Assembly (NCBI GenBank): GCA_964466055.1
Contig: CAYXLW010000002.1
Span: forward strand, 1 to 64,000
DNA: 64,000 nucleotides
DNA from: CAYXLW01 sp964466055
GTDB taxonomy: Bacteria > Patescibacteriota > Gracilibacteria > GCA-2401425
Reading direction: 5' to 3'
The notes below the pieces were generated by a model, which ran no database searches, had not been told where the DNA came from, and saw nothing but the letters and a program-made list of their open reading frames with translations. Shown here in pieces: positions 24,487 through 34,693 of this stretch (within the stretch, counting starts at the first letter, position 1; every line of letters begins with the position of its first letter). The translations under genes and the position numbers were made by a program.

Positions 24487-25434
24487 CTAAAAGTATAACG
24501 AACTAACAGATTTTTTTTCTATTGTATTTTTTATAACTTCAGCAATAAGCGGTGCAATTGTTACTTGTATTAATCCTTCAAATTTTTGTTCACTTTTTAA
24601 AGGTAAAGAATTAGTCACAATTACTTCTTTAAATTTTGCTTCGCTTAATCTTTCTACAGCTGGTCCAGAAAATACAGGATGAGTTGAAACAAGATAAACA
24701 TCTGTATTTGAACCACTTTCAATTAAAGCTCTTTTAGCACCACAAACAGAACCTGCAGTATCAATCATATCATCAAAAATAATAGGAGTTTTTCCTTTTA
24801 CATTACCAATTACATGAGTAACTTCGGAAACATTATGTTCAGGTCTTGTTTTATGAAGAATAGCTAAAGGGTATCCAAGCTCATCTGCAAAACTCTTTGC
24901 CATTTTAGCTCCTCCTGCATCTGGAGAAACAATAATAGGATCTGAAATATTTTTTTCTTTTATAATTTGGGCTAAAAGTTTTCTTGCATTCAAATTGTCT
25001 ACAGGAATATCAAAAAATGCCATAATCTGATCTGTATGGAGATTTATAGTAATAATTTGCTCTGCTCCAGATGTTGTTAGTAAGTCTGCCATTAATTTTG
25101 CAGAAATAGATTCTCTTGGAGCATGGAGCTTATCTTGTCGCGCATAGGAATAATATGGGATAACGACATGAACTCTTTTTGCAAATGAGCGTTTCGCAGC
25201 ATCGCATAAAATAAAAAGTTCCATCAAATCTCTATTCATGTAATTAGTGCGTGTAGTTTGTATTATAAAAACTTCCTTTTCTCTAACTGTTTCATCTAAG
25301 TTTACATAAATTTCACCACAGGAAAATTCTTTTATTGTTACTTTGGATAATTTAGTTCCCAAAATATTTGCTATTTCTTCTGCAAATTCTGGATTTGAAG
25401 TTCCTGAAATAATACGAAAGTCTGAAGTATCCAC
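24487..25434 (-). CDS. prs: Ribose-phosphate pyrophosphokinase
   Basis: Prs makes PRPP from ribose 5-phosphate and ATP, for nucleotide and amino-acid synthesis. The 315-residue protein has the family motifs FSCGEIYVNLDETVR, the flexible loop segment VVIPYYSYARQDK, VSPDAGGAKMA and the PRPP loop IFDDMIDTAGS. Length is normal. It is preceded by the transketolase C-subunit gene on the same strand. Together with purF at 7110 it links PRPP supply and use. Identification is secure. Confidence 0.96.
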   Translation of the reverse strand: MDTSDFRIISGTSNPEFAEEIANILGTKLSKVTIKEFSCGEIYVNLDETVREKEVFIIQTTRTNYMNRDLMELFILCDAAKRSFAKRVHVVIPYYSYARQDKLHAPRESISAKLMADLLTTSGAEQIITINLHTDQIMAFFDIPVDNLNARKLLAQIIKEKNISDPIIVSPDAGGAKMAKSFADELGYPLAILHKTRPEHNVSEVTHVIGNVKGKTPIIFDDMIDTAGSVCGAKRALIESGSNTDVYLVSTHPVFSGPAVERLSEAKFKEVIVTNSLPLKSEQKFEGLIQVTIAPLIAEVIKNTIEKKSVSSLYF

Positions 25435-25593
25435 AGCAAAGTTAGTTAATTAGTATTTAGTAGTCAGTGGTTAGTTTAGGTGTATATAAGAAAATGATCA
25501 ATGAACAATGACGAATTAATAAGTGGTAGATGTAAGATTTATTCTTAATTTTAGAGTCCGAATACAATATTCTAAATTCTAATTTATTATATT

Positions 25594-26520
25594 CTACCTT
25601 ATTATTTGTAATATTTTATTAAATATTCCATCAGAATCTAATCCATATTTTTCATAAAGATCATCAGGAGTTCCAGACTCTCCAAAAGTGGTCATTCCTA
25701 TTCTATGTAATTTTGATTTTGAGCCTGTTTCTGCTAAAACTTCTGCAGTAGCAGATCCTAATCCTCCATAGATTGAATGATCTTCAATTGTGAAAATATG
25801 ACTAAATTCTTGCCCTAATTTTTCAATCATTTTATTATCAAAAGGTTTTATTGAAGCTATATTGATAACTTGTGCAGAGATTTTTTCTGATTCTAGTTTT
25901 TCTGCTGCCATAAGACTATGACTTACACAAGTTCCTGTTGCGATTATACAAATATTTTTTCCTTCACGGAGGATGTCTCCTTTTCCTAATTGAAAGTGAT
26001 AAGAATCGTTATGAAGAACATGGACTCCTGCACGTCCAAGTCTAAGATATGCAGGTCCTTCATAGTCTGCTAAGAATTCTACTATTTGTTTTGTTTCAAT
26101 ACTATCTGATGGGCAAAGTACGAGCATATCTGGAAGTCCTCTCATTAAGGATAAATCTTCTAGCATTTGGTGTGTTGCTCCATCTTCTCCTGTTAGTATT
26201 CCTGCGTGTGAGCCTACTATTTTTACGTTTAGGTGTGAATATGCTACTGTGTTACGAATTTGGTCGTATGCTCTTCCTACAATAAAAACTGCAAAACTTG
26301 CTGCAAATACGTTTTTACCTGCAACTGCTAGTCCTGCGGCAGTTCCGATCATATCTTGTTCAGCTATCCCCATATTAAAGAATCTATCTGGGAATGCTTT
26401 TGCAAAGAGGTTGGTTTTTGTAGATCCTGAAAGATCAGCATCTAATACTACTATGTCTTTATGTGTTTTTCCTAACTCTGCAAGTGCTTCTCCAAAGGCT
26501 TCTCTTGTTGCAATTTTCAT
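25594..26520 (-). CDS. Transketolase, C-terminal (pyrimidine-binding) subunit
   Basis: The second half of a split transketolase. The 308-residue protein has the pyrimidine-domain motifs VVLDADLSGSTK, FNMGIAEQDMIGTAAGLA (with the catalytic Glu), GSHAGILTGEDGATHQ and the C-terminal domain with the ISAQVINIASIKPFD and TIEDHSIYGGLG segments. It starts at ATG 26518-26520; the upstream alternative in the same frame adds 14 unconserved residues. The N-subunit is at 6259-7062. The pair is not in one operon, which is unusual; prs follows on the same strand. Confidence 0.92.
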   Translation of the reverse strand: MKIATREAFGEALAELGKTHKDIVVLDADLSGSTKTNLFAKAFPDRFFNMGIAEQDMIGTAAGLAVAGKNVFAASFAVFIVGRAYDQIRNTVAYSHLNVKIVGSHAGILTGEDGATHQMLEDLSLMRGLPDMLVLCPSDSIETKQIVEFLADYEGPAYLRLGRAGVHVLHNDSYHFQLGKGDILREGKNICIIATGTCVSHSLMAAEKLESEKISAQVINIASIKPFDNKMIEKLGQEFSHIFTIEDHSIYGGLGSATAEVLAETGSKSKLHRIGMTTFGESGTPDDLYEKYGLDSDGIFNKILQIIR

Positions 26521-26630
26521 ATATGAGTTTATTTTATTTAAAGCAAAAAGAGTGTATGACATTTACACTCTCTATTCAAGAAAATATTATTATTCACTTA
26601 GTATAAATTAAGAGAGGATTTTTAAATTTT

Positions 26631-27227
26631 TTATGATCCCCAAGGAGATGTGAACCAATTTTCTCCAGCTTCCCATAATTCGGTAAATTTCATTCCAGTC
26701 TTGAATCGAATTGATTCAATAAATCTTGATACTGTATTAGATCGGGGATTTCGTCTGATTTCTAATATATTCATAGCCGCTGTTATTTGCTTGTCCATAA
26801 AATCAAAGTCTTTGTTTGGAATTTCTTTTGCTTTTAAATATAAGTCTTCTATTAGTTTTAATAAACTTTGATTGGTTTGAATATTAACTTTCCCCTCTTC
26901 AGTTTTACATTCTAATTTTTGTAAAAATATTATGAGTCTTTCAAAAAACTCCGAGAAATTGTTTTCTTTGGTAGTTGGATTATTTTTATCTAATTTTCTA
27001 AACCAAGTTGTTTTTAGTATTTCTAGAATAGCTGGTCTTATAACTCCTTCTTTTTGATTTTCAAAATTTCGATTATGATTTGTAGAAGGCATTGATAAGC
27101 TCGTAATTAATCTATTATTTGTGTAGTTAGAAATACTTATAAGAGAGACTCTATTTTCATTTTTTTCTAACCATGATTTAGGGATTTCTCCATTTTCTAA
27201 ACGAGGAATCGATTCTAGTATTTTCAT
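26631..27227 (-). CDS. Hypothetical protein under a palindromic operator
   Basis: I do not recognise this 198-residue soluble protein. It has a Pro/Ser/Asn-rich first third, then long helices (RPAILEILKTTWFRKL, FFERLIIFLQKLECK, LLKLIEDLYLKAKEI) and ends with a Trp-rich GENWFTSPWGS. No signal peptide. A -35/-10 promoter and a 24-bp palindrome lie immediately upstream, suggesting specific regulation, possibly by itself. It diverges from ppdK. Confidence 0.6.
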   Translation of the reverse strand: MKILESIPRLENGEIPKSWLEKNENRVSLISISNYTNNRLITSLSMPSTNHNRNFENQKEGVIRPAILEILKTTWFRKLDKNNPTTKENNFSEFFERLIIFLQKLECKTEEGKVNIQTNQSLLKLIEDLYLKAKEIPNKDFDFMDKQITAAMNILEIRRNPRSNTVSRFIESIRFKTGMKFTELWEAGENWFTSPWGS

Positions 27228-27246
27228 AATGACTTATGTTAGATTC

Positions 27247-27297
27247 ATACGATATGTATACATATTGTATTATTCCATATTTAAATATTAAAGTCAA
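27247..27297 (-). promoter_or_regulatory. Promoter with overlapping palindromic operator
   Basis: On the minus strand TTGACT (27292-27297) and AATAAT (27269-27274) are spaced by 17 bases. Positions 27247-27270 hold a 24-base palindrome, ATAC-n-ATATGTATACATAT-n-GTAT, with one mismatched pair. The palindrome covers the end of the -10 box and the start site, where a bound dimer would block initiation. Confidence 0.55.
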
Positions 27298-27443
27298 TTA
27301 GAAATATAATTTTCTTAATATTTTAAAAATATTTATTAAAATAACATTTCATTTAAGTCAATTACTTTTTTTTCATTTCCGTACTAAAAAAATACTAAAT
27401 CTATAAAATCACAACACATTCAAAACTAACCAAAATTCTATCC

Positions 27444-30059
27444 ATGAAAAACTATCTTTATAATTTCCTTAAAGCAGATGGAAGCAGAAAAGATTTACTC
27501 GGAGGAAAAGGTGCAAATTTAGCAGAAATGACAAATATGGGTATGCCTGTACCTCCTGGGTTTGTTATAACAACAGAAACTTGTAAAATTTTTCTTGAAA
27601 AAGATAGAAAGTTCCCAACTGGAATGTGGGAACAAGTTTTAAAAGAAGTAGAAGAAATAGAGAAAAAATTTGGAAAGAAGTTTGGAAGTTCTGAAAATCC
27701 TTTATTATTTTCAGTAAGATCTGGAGCGGCAGTTTCTATGCCTGGAATGATGGATACAGTTTTAAACCTTGGACTAAATGATGAAACAGTCGAAGGACTT
27801 GCAAAAAAGACAAAAAATCCAAGGTTCGCATACGATGCTTACAGACGATTTATCCAAATGTTTGGAAATGTTGTTTTAGGAGTAAAAGGGGAAAAATTTG
27901 AAGAAGTGATAGAAAAAGTAAAAGAAAAAGTTAATAAAAAAGATGATGTAGAACTAAATGCTGAAGAATGGAAAGAAGTTATAGAAAAATATAAAAAAAT
28001 TATAGAGAAATCTAGAGGGTTTACATTTCCTCAAGATCCTTTAATGCAACTAAAACAATCAATTTATGCAGTATTTGATTCATGGTTAACACCACGAGCA
28101 ATAACATATCGTCGAATCCATAAAATTCCAGATGATCTTTGTACTGCAGTAAATATACAAGTTATGGTATTTGGAAATATGGGAGAAACATCGGGAACTG
28201 GAGTTGCATTTACTCGAAACCCAAGTACTGGAGAAAATAAATTTTTTGGAGAATTTTTAATGAATGCTCAAGGGGAAGATGTAGTAGCGGGGATTCGAAC
28301 TCCAAGCGACATATCCGAGTTAGAAAAAGTAATGCCAAAAGCATACAAACAATTATGTGATATCTATAAAAAATTAGAATTGCACTTTAGAGATATGCAA
28401 GACTTAGAATTTACAATAGAAGAAGGAAAACTTTATATACTACAAACAAGAACAGGGAAAAGATCTGCTGCATCTGCATTAAAAATTGCAGTTGATATGG
28501 TAAAAGAAAAATTAATAACTAAAAAAGAAGCAATACTCAGAATAGATCCAAACTCTCTTAATCAATTATTACATCCTAGAATCTCTGAATGTGAAAAAAA
28601 TTCTGTGTTAACAAGAGGGTTACCAGCTTCGCCAGGTGCTGCTACAGGTCATGCAGTTTTTTGTGCTGATGTTGCGGAACAATGGGCAAGTGATGGAAAA
28701 GATGTAATTCTTATTAGACATGAAACTTCTCCAGAAGATATTCATGGAATGCATGCTGCAAAGGGAGTTCTTACTGCTTGTGGTGGAATGACATCACATG
28801 CGGCAGTAGTTGCTAGAGGTATGGGAAAACCATGTGTTTCAGGAGTTTCAGCAATAATTGTAAATTCTAAAGAAAAGAAAGCTACCGTTGGGAATATTGT
28901 TATAAAAGAAGGGGATTATATCACTATCGATGGAGCAAGAGGGGAAGTGATTCTTGGTAAATGTAAAACAGAAGATCCTAATATTTCAGAAGATTTTAGA
29001 ACGATTCTTGATTGGGCAAGTGAGTTTTGTTCTATACAAGTTCGTACAAATGCGGATACTCCGAAGGATTGTAAAAAAGCTCGTGAATTTGGAGTCCAAG
29101 GAATAGGGCTTTGTAGAACAGAACATATGTTTTTTAATGAAGAAAGAATTGCTGTTGTTCGAGAAATGATACTTTCATCTAACATCGAACAGAGGGAAAA
29201 AGCTTTGAAAAAACTTCTTCCTTATCAAAAATCGGACTTTAAAGAAATTTTTAAAGTAATGGATGGACTGCCTGTTACAATCCGTCTTTTAGATCCACCT
29301 TTACACGAGTTTCTCCCTGAAAAGAAAGATGATATTGAGGAACTTGCAAAAACAATGGGGGTATCTTATGAAAAAATAAAAGACCAAGTTTTAAGTTTGA
29401 GAGAAGTAAATCCTATGCTTGGACATCGTGGATGTCGTTTGGCTATCACTTATCCAGAAATTGCAAAAATGCAAGTAAGAGCTATCGTTGAAGCTTCTTG
29501 TGAAGCTAAAAAAGATGGGATTGATGTAATGCCAGAAATAATGATTCCACTAGTTGGAGTAGTTCAAGAATTGAAATATTTAAGAGAATTAACACAAGAC
29601 GTCATTAATGAAGTTTTTGAAGAAAAAGGTATTTCTATGCCAATAAAAATTGGAACAATGATAGAAATCCCAAGAGCTTGTATGGTTGCAGAAGAAATAG
29701 CAAAATATGCAGATTTTTTCTCATTTGGAACTAATGATTTAACTCAAATGACTTTTGGTTATTCAAGAGATGACGTTGGTAAATTTTTGCCTGAGTATAT
29801 TCAAAAAGGTTATTTGAAAGATGATCCTTTTCAAGTTTTAGATACTGAAGGAGTAGGAAGACTTATTGCTATGGCTGTTGGTAAAGGAAGAAAGGAAAAT
29901 AAAGATTTAAAAATAGGTATTTGTGGAGAGCATGGAGGTGATCCTAGCTCTATAAATTTCTGTTTTCATAATGACTTTAATTATGTTTCTTGCTCACCTT
30001 ATCGTGTTCCTATTGCTAGACTTTCGGCTTCTCAGAGTTATATAAAAAAATGGGGATAA
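27444..30059 (+). CDS. ppdK: Pyruvate, phosphate dikinase
   Basis: PpdK interconverts pyruvate, ATP and phosphate with phosphoenolpyruvate, AMP and pyrophosphate, serving glycolysis or gluconeogenesis. The 871-residue protein has the ATP-grasp N-terminus (LLGGKGANLAEM, FSVRSGAAVSMPGMMDTVLN), the swivelling phosphohistidine H452 in GGMTSHAAVVARGMG, and the C-terminal PEP/pyruvate barrel (GLCRTEHMFF, MIEIPRACMVA, FFSFGTNDLTQM, and the catalytic Cys in GICGEHGGD). Length is normal. Identification is secure. A partial family A palindrome with a T6 run lies about 100 bases downstream. Confidence 0.97.
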   Translation: MKNYLYNFLKADGSRKDLLGGKGANLAEMTNMGMPVPPGFVITTETCKIFLEKDRKFPTGMWEQVLKEVEEIEKKFGKKFGSSENPLLFSVRSGAAVSMPGMMDTVLNLGLNDETVEGLAKKTKNPRFAYDAYRRFIQMFGNVVLGVKGEKFEEVIEKVKEKVNKKDDVELNAEEWKEVIEKYKKIIEKSRGFTFPQDPLMQLKQSIYAVFDSWLTPRAITYRRIHKIPDDLCTAVNIQVMVFGNMGETSGTGVAFTRNPSTGENKFFGEFLMNAQGEDVVAGIRTPSDISELEKVMPKAYKQLCDIYKKLELHFRDMQDLEFTIEEGKLYILQTRTGKRSAASALKIAVDMVKEKLITKKEAILRIDPNSLNQLLHPRISECEKNSVLTRGLPASPGAATGHAVFCADVAEQWASDGKDVILIRHETSPEDIHGMHAAKGVLTACGGMTSHAAVVARGMGKPCVSGVSAIIVNSKEKKATVGNIVIKEGDYITIDGARGEVILGKCKTEDPNISEDFRTILDWASEFCSIQVRTNADTPKDCKKAREFGVQGIGLCRTEHMFFNEERIAVVREMILSSNIEQREKALKKLLPYQKSDFKEIFKVMDGLPVTIRLLDPPLHEFLPEKKDDIEELAKTMGVSYEKIKDQVLSLREVNPMLGHRGCRLAITYPEIAKMQVRAIVEASCEAKKDGIDVMPEIMIPLVGVVQELKYLRELTQDVINEVFEEKGISMPIKIGTMIEIPRACMVAEEIAKYADFFSFGTNDLTQMTFGYSRDDVGKFLPEYIQKGYLKDDPFQVLDTEGVGRLIAMAVGKGRKENKDLKIGICGEHGGDPSSINFCFHNDFNYVSCSPYRVPIARLSASQSYIKKWG

Positions 30060-30142
30060 AATAATTAGTAATGAGGAATGATCAATGAACAAGTAAGAAC
30101 TGAGAATTGAGAAACATCTTTATATTTTTATATCGGAAATTC

Positions 30143-30170
30143 AAATCCCCCTTATCAGTGGGCGTTTTTT
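30143..30170 (+). terminator. Family A half-element with T run after ppdK
   Basis: AAATCCCCCTTATCAGTGGG matches the right half of family A, and GCGTTTTTT follows. CCC/GGG can pair across TTATCA. The T6 run on the plus strand makes it a plausible intrinsic terminator for ppdK. Confidence 0.45.
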
Positions 30171-30183
30171 AAATATTTTTTGT

Positions 30184-30212
30184 TTGAGTTTTCTTCGTTT
30201 TTTTGTTATAAT
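30184..30212 (+). promoter_or_regulatory. Promoter of the 1480-residue membrane protein gene
   Basis: TTGAGT (30184-30189) and a perfect TATAAT (30207-30212) are spaced by 17 bases. The predicted start site leaves a leader of about 18 bases before the ATG at 30237. The TTG that opens the same frame at 30180 lies within the promoter and is rejected as a start. Confidence 0.7.
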
Positions 30213-30236
30213 TATGGGAATTTTTTAAAAAATAAT

Positions 30237-33200
30237 ATGTTTTGTTACGAAGTTAAAATTTTAGGGAAAGTAACAAGTAGTATTGCTAAGTATGCAGTTA
30301 ATGAAATGCTTAATAATAAAGACGAAAAAACTAAGGATACTGGTGATGCTAATATTGCTAATACTGTTGATACTAAAAGTAAAACAGCTATTCTTAAAGA
30401 ATCTGTAGAAAAGAAAAAAGAACAGACTCCTATAGAAATTCCAAGTAATTACTTTGAACAACTTACAGCTAAAATTAAAGCAGAAAAATCTGGAGATTCT
30501 AACATGGTTGAAGAGTTAGAAAAAAAAATAAATGAAACCAGTTTTTTTAAGAAATTTAAAGATGCTTTTAATTTAGGTGCAGTTATAAAATGGATAGGAG
30601 TTGAATGGTTTGGTGGACTTTTTAGTGTGAAAGAGGAATTTCAAAAAAAGAAGGAAGAAATAAAGGAGAAAATAGGAGATGCCTTGAAAAATCCTATTAG
30701 CATTTTAACTAGCATCTTAGGAGGATTTGTTGGATTTAAAGTTTTGGGAAAATTAAATCCATTAAGTCACATTAAAAATTTAAAAAAAGCTCCTAACCTT
30801 TTATTGAAAATGGGAGGAGTAGGTATTGTTGTATTTAGTGCAATGAAATTATATCAGTATTTCATAGATAATCCTGATGAGGCTAGGAATATGCCAGAGG
30901 AAATGGAAGCTAGGAAAAAATGGTGGAAGGGGAAAATGGAGGAATTAGGGTTGTCAGATGAAAGAGTATTGCCTCTTGTTCAAGGAGAATCATCTCCAAG
31001 AGATCTTTTCCCAAATGATGAAAAGGATGAAGAAGAAGAAAAAAAAGATAAAACTGTTATAGAAGATGGGGTAGAGAAAGTCCCTGCTCACTTGGTAATG
31101 GAAAATATAAAGGAAGATATTGAAGGATATATGCTTCAAGCTCAAGATTTTATAGTTAAAAATAAGATGCTTTTAACAACAATCGGAGTTTCAATAGGAG
31201 GGATATTTGTAATTAAGAAAGGAGGAGCAACTGCCAAATGTCTAATTGATACAGTTAAATCTTTAACAAAATTTGTAGGAAAACATCCTTATCTTACACT
31301 TCTTACGGTAGTCGCTTTTTTATTAGCTAGAAATTTTACTAAAGATGTGATGGTTCCTAAGGATACTGAAAACTTCAAAAAATGGCTCAAGCAAGAAATG
31401 GTAAAAAAGATGGATTGGTTTAAAGATATGGATTTACCTGTTTTGACTCCAGAAAAAATTGATATTGCAACAGAAATTATTGTGGATGAAAAAAAGAGGA
31501 AGGATTTTATGGATCAAGGTAAAAATTTTGCAAGTGATGTTGTAGATGGAGCAATTAATAACGCAACTCTTACCCCAGAAAGCCTTATTCTTTATAAAAA
31601 CCATAAAGGATTTGAATCGTTTTTAATTAATTTAAAAATATTTAATAGAAACAAAGAAGAAACAGGAGACTATGATGAATTAATTTTATTAGTAGAAACT
31701 CTTGTAGAAAAAATGGATAGCAATCAACTTATAACAAGTGATGACATAAAAAATCTTCAGGTAGAATCGGGGAATGTAAATATAATAATTAAGACAGATG
31801 GTGAGCTTATAAAGTGGCAACAGTTAAGTGATCAAGGTATTACAATGGAAGATCGAGGTCCAAAAAATCTTTGTATTGATCCTAATTTATCGAAAGATGA
31901 TGCTTTTAGTGAGGCAAAGAGATTTGTTATAGAACATACTTGGAGCAGTGTTTTTGAAGCTGGGGAAATCCCAATTCAACAACTTAGATTATGGGGAGGT
32001 AAATTATTTGAAAAAGCAGGTGATGAACATGATGTAAGTGAAATTATTAAGGGAAGACTGAAATTTCAAGGAGATCAACTATTTGTTGTTGGAGGAGAAG
32101 TTATTTTACAGGGTGCGACAGAGAGATTTGTTTTAGGTCCATATAATGTTCTTAAGGGGTTGTTAAACTGGGTTTTTAAAGGTGGAGAATTTTCTGCTGT
32201 AGAGTTTGCAGTCGATTATATGGAAGGAATAGTTCCTGTTATGGTATTTGGACTGGCTTCATCTCTTGTTAGATTAAAAAATCCTTTTAAAGGAGGATTG
32301 AAAAGTATGGTTCTACAAACTGCTATTTATCCTATTTCTGGACTTATTGATATGAAAAGAATGCTTGGAAACCATATTATACCTCATATTATAAGTGGAG
32401 ATTATGGTTTAATTTTAAAAAGTCCTTTAGTTCAAAAAAAGTCTGATTTTCTAAGTTCATTGTATAAATGGAGAAAGATTAAAACTAAAATTTTTGGTGG
32501 AGAAGCTGGAAAAAAGATTGCTGATTGCCAATCAGCACTTTCAAAAATGTATGAAGCTTTAGACTATACTTATAAGTCAATGGATCTCATAAATAATGAT
32601 AATCTTCATAGAAATATTCATGGATTACTTGAAGAAGCAGGTAAAAATGCGAGGGAAGTAGAGAGTCTGTCTGGTGGAAGAATTGCTGACGCAGAAATAA
32701 AGAAAGTTGCTTATTATTTAGAAAGAGCCATTGAACTTGAAAAACTTAAAATACAAAAATTGAAAGAAAAAGTTCATTTTGAAAAAGCAAAAAAATATAT
32801 TGAAAAGGGAAGAAATAACCCAAAGTTTTATGAAAAAGCTAAACAATCTTTAGCTAAAGTTGGAGATGGGGGAGAGTTAATATTACAAAAAATGAATGTA
32901 AGTGTTGAAAAAATTAATGGACAGGAAATAGCATGGGATATTGATATAGAGATTCAAAATATTGATAAAGGGATATCGGAAATAGATAGTGGTGACTACA
33001 TGAGAAAATTACCTAAAGATCCTAACTTTATTAAAAAGAGTGTGAAGAAGCTAAATGATTTAGATAAAGATATAGAAAGACTAGAAGCTGAAAAAATAAA
33101 AGAAAAAGAAAGATTTTTAAATGATAATAAAGGAAAAGGGCTTACTGAAATTGATAGTAAACAAGCTTTGAAAAATATAGATGATAGATATGATATAGAA

Positions 33201-34679
33201 ATAAAAGATCTTCAACAAAAGAAGGGTGAATTAGCTGGGCAAATTGATGCAGTAGATCCAAATGCTATGACAAAACGTGATATTGAATTAGATCCTGATT
33301 TGGTTAAAAAGCAACAATTAGATATTGATAGAATAAAAGAGTTAGATATTGAAGTTTTAAAACTTGAGGAAAATAGAATGAAAGAACGACAGGATGTTAT
33401 AGCCCAAGCTTCAAAAGAAGGGAAAACTATAGCGCATGACGATGTTAAGACCAGACTTGATGCAATAGATGCTAAATATGATTTAGATATATCAATTGGA
33501 TATAAGCAAAGAGTAGATTTAACAAATGGTATTCCGATAGCAAAAATAAAAGAGCATGGTATAGAAATAGATCCTATAAGGGCAAAACAACATGGGATTG
33601 ATATAAAAGAAGGAGTCCCAGTTAAAATAAAAACCAAAAATAAACTTGGTAAACTAAAAAGTATTGGTAAGGGGGTTGCTGGTCTTGCTATAGGAATAGC
33701 TGCTGGAATGGGAATAGGTGAAGCAGTCGAATTTTTTAATAAAGAAGAGGAAATTGCAGATTTTCAAAAGCCTGAAGATATGGATAAGCAAAAAAAAGAA
33801 TCAGTAGAAAAAATGAGGGAAGATAATAACTTTCATAATGAAGTTTTAGTTGGTATAGAAGAAAATTATTTCAAGCCTTTAAGATTTGAATATGATGAAA
33901 TACTTAAAAGTATCTCATTAGAAAATTTAAAAAATATTAAAACAGGGGAATTAGTTTCGGAAGATATATTGCAAACGAAGGTAACTAGTATGGCTAAAAA
34001 ACATATGGGAATTTTTGAGAAAATTAAAGAACCGCTTAAAGTTAATCGTGAAGCATTTGCCTTATTTTTTGAAAAGTATCCAGATCAAAGAGAAAAACAA
34101 ATACGTATTAATAACTATATTACAATTAAATGGGATGAAGATAAGAATAGACCGTATTTAGAATATTCTGATGAAAAGGATTTTGAGAAATCTGCATATG
34201 AAACAGCAGACTATCTTATGGAAAATTATGATGATTTCTCAAAAGGAAAACAGCCTTCAATGTGGGGAGTTGTAGGTAAAAGTGCATTATACATGGTTCC
34301 TGTAGTTGGGACTGCTATGGATGCTAGAGATTGTGCAAAATCATTGAGTAGAAAAGATTATCTTGGGGCTGCATGGAGTGGGACATGGGCTGTTGTTGGT
34401 GCTGTATCGGATGCAGCTCTAGTTATACCTGTATTAGGAACAGCAGTTTCTGTTGTAGGTAAGGCAATAAGAGGAACGGGGGCTGTTGTTAAAGGATTAT
34501 TTAAAGGAATTAAGGATCTTTTTAAAGGAGCTAAGGCTGTTGAAAAAATAGAGAATTTAAGCAAATTTACTAAAATTGTGAAAGTTGTAGGAGGTATGCC
34601 AGTACAAATGGGTATGGCAGGAGCTGATTTCGTGAGATCTCTGATGACTCCTAAAAGATCTCAAAAATTTTATTTCTAA
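30237..34679 (+). CDS. Very large membrane/coiled-coil protein of unknown function
   Basis: A 1480-residue protein that I cannot place in a named family. Layout: charged N-terminus; hydrophobic segments near 153-172, 189-208, 313-330 and 353-368; a long middle part with helical charged stretches; a duplicated unit of about 60 residues (LDKDIERLEAEKIKEKE then LDIEVLKLEENRMKERQ, each followed by a KxxLxxIDxxYDxxI core); a Gly/Ala hydrophobic stretch (GVAGLAIGIAAGMGIGEA); and a C-terminal Gly/Ala/Val-rich hydrophobic hairpin (YMVPVVGTAMDARDCA, AALVIPVLGTAVSVVGKA). The C-terminal pattern recalls pretoxin-type or pore-forming hairpins, but this is only a resemblance. Downstream partner is a 93-residue protein. 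Confidence 0.7.
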   Translation: MFCYEVKILGKVTSSIAKYAVNEMLNNKDEKTKDTGDANIANTVDTKSKTAILKESVEKKKEQTPIEIPSNYFEQLTAKIKAEKSGDSNMVEELEKKINETSFFKKFKDAFNLGAVIKWIGVEWFGGLFSVKEEFQKKKEEIKEKIGDALKNPISILTSILGGFVGFKVLGKLNPLSHIKNLKKAPNLLLKMGGVGIVVFSAMKLYQYFIDNPDEARNMPEEMEARKKWWKGKMEELGLSDERVLPLVQGESSPRDLFPNDEKDEEEEKKDKTVIEDGVEKVPAHLVMENIKEDIEGYMLQAQDFIVKNKMLLTTIGVSIGGIFVIKKGGATAKCLIDTVKSLTKFVGKHPYLTLLTVVAFLLARNFTKDVMVPKDTENFKKWLKQEMVKKMDWFKDMDLPVLTPEKIDIATEIIVDEKKRKDFMDQGKNFASDVVDGAINNATLTPESLILYKNHKGFESFLINLKIFNRNKEETGDYDELILLVETLVEKMDSNQLITSDDIKNLQVESGNVNIIIKTDGELIKWQQLSDQGITMEDRGPKNLCIDPNLSKDDAFSEAKRFVIEHTWSSVFEAGEIPIQQLRLWGGKLFEKAGDEHDVSEIIKGRLKFQGDQLFVVGGEVILQGATERFVLGPYNVLKGLLNWVFKGGEFSAVEFAVDYMEGIVPVMVFGLASSLVRLKNPFKGGLKSMVLQTAIYPISGLIDMKRMLGNHIIPHIISGDYGLILKSPLVQKKSDFLSSLYKWRKIKTKIFGGEAGKKIADCQSALSKMYEALDYTYKSMDLINNDNLHRNIHGLLEEAGKNAREVESLSGGRIADAEIKKVAYYLERAIELEKLKIQKLKEKVHFEKAKKYIEKGRNNPKFYEKAKQSLAKVGDGGELILQKMNVSVEKINGQEIAWDIDIEIQNIDKGISEIDSGDYMRKLPKDPNFIKKSVKKLNDLDKDIERLEAEKIKEKERFLNDNKGKGLTEIDSKQALKNIDDRYDIEIKDLQQKKGELAGQIDAVDPNAMTKRDIELDPDLVKKQQLDIDRIKELDIEVLKLEENRMKERQDVIAQASKEGKTIAHDDVKTRLDAIDAKYDLDISIGYKQRVDLTNGIPIAKIKEHGIEIDPIRAKQHGIDIKEGVPVKIKTKNKLGKLKSIGKGVAGLAIGIAAGMGIGEAVEFFNKEEEIADFQKPEDMDKQKKESVEKMREDNNFHNEVLVGIEENYFKPLRFEYDEILKSISLENLKNIKTGELVSEDILQTKVTSMAKKHMGIFEKIKEPLKVNREAFALFFEKYPDQREKQIRINNYITIKWDEDKNRPYLEYSDEKDFEKSAYETADYLMENYDDFSKGKQPSMWGVVGKSALYMVPVVGTAMDARDCAKSLSRKDYLGAAWSGTWAVVGAVSDAALVIPVLGTAVSVVGKAIRGTGAVVKGLFKGIKDLFKGAKAVEKIENLSKFTKIVKVVGGMPVQMGMAGADFVRSLMTPKRSQKFYF

Positions 34680-34693
34680 TTTATTTATAAGTA

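Noticed and set aside
30141..30157. T-loop-like TTCAAATCCCC suggesting a tRNA
   Set aside because: It is part of a family A palindrome and no acceptor, D or anticodon stems can be built around it.
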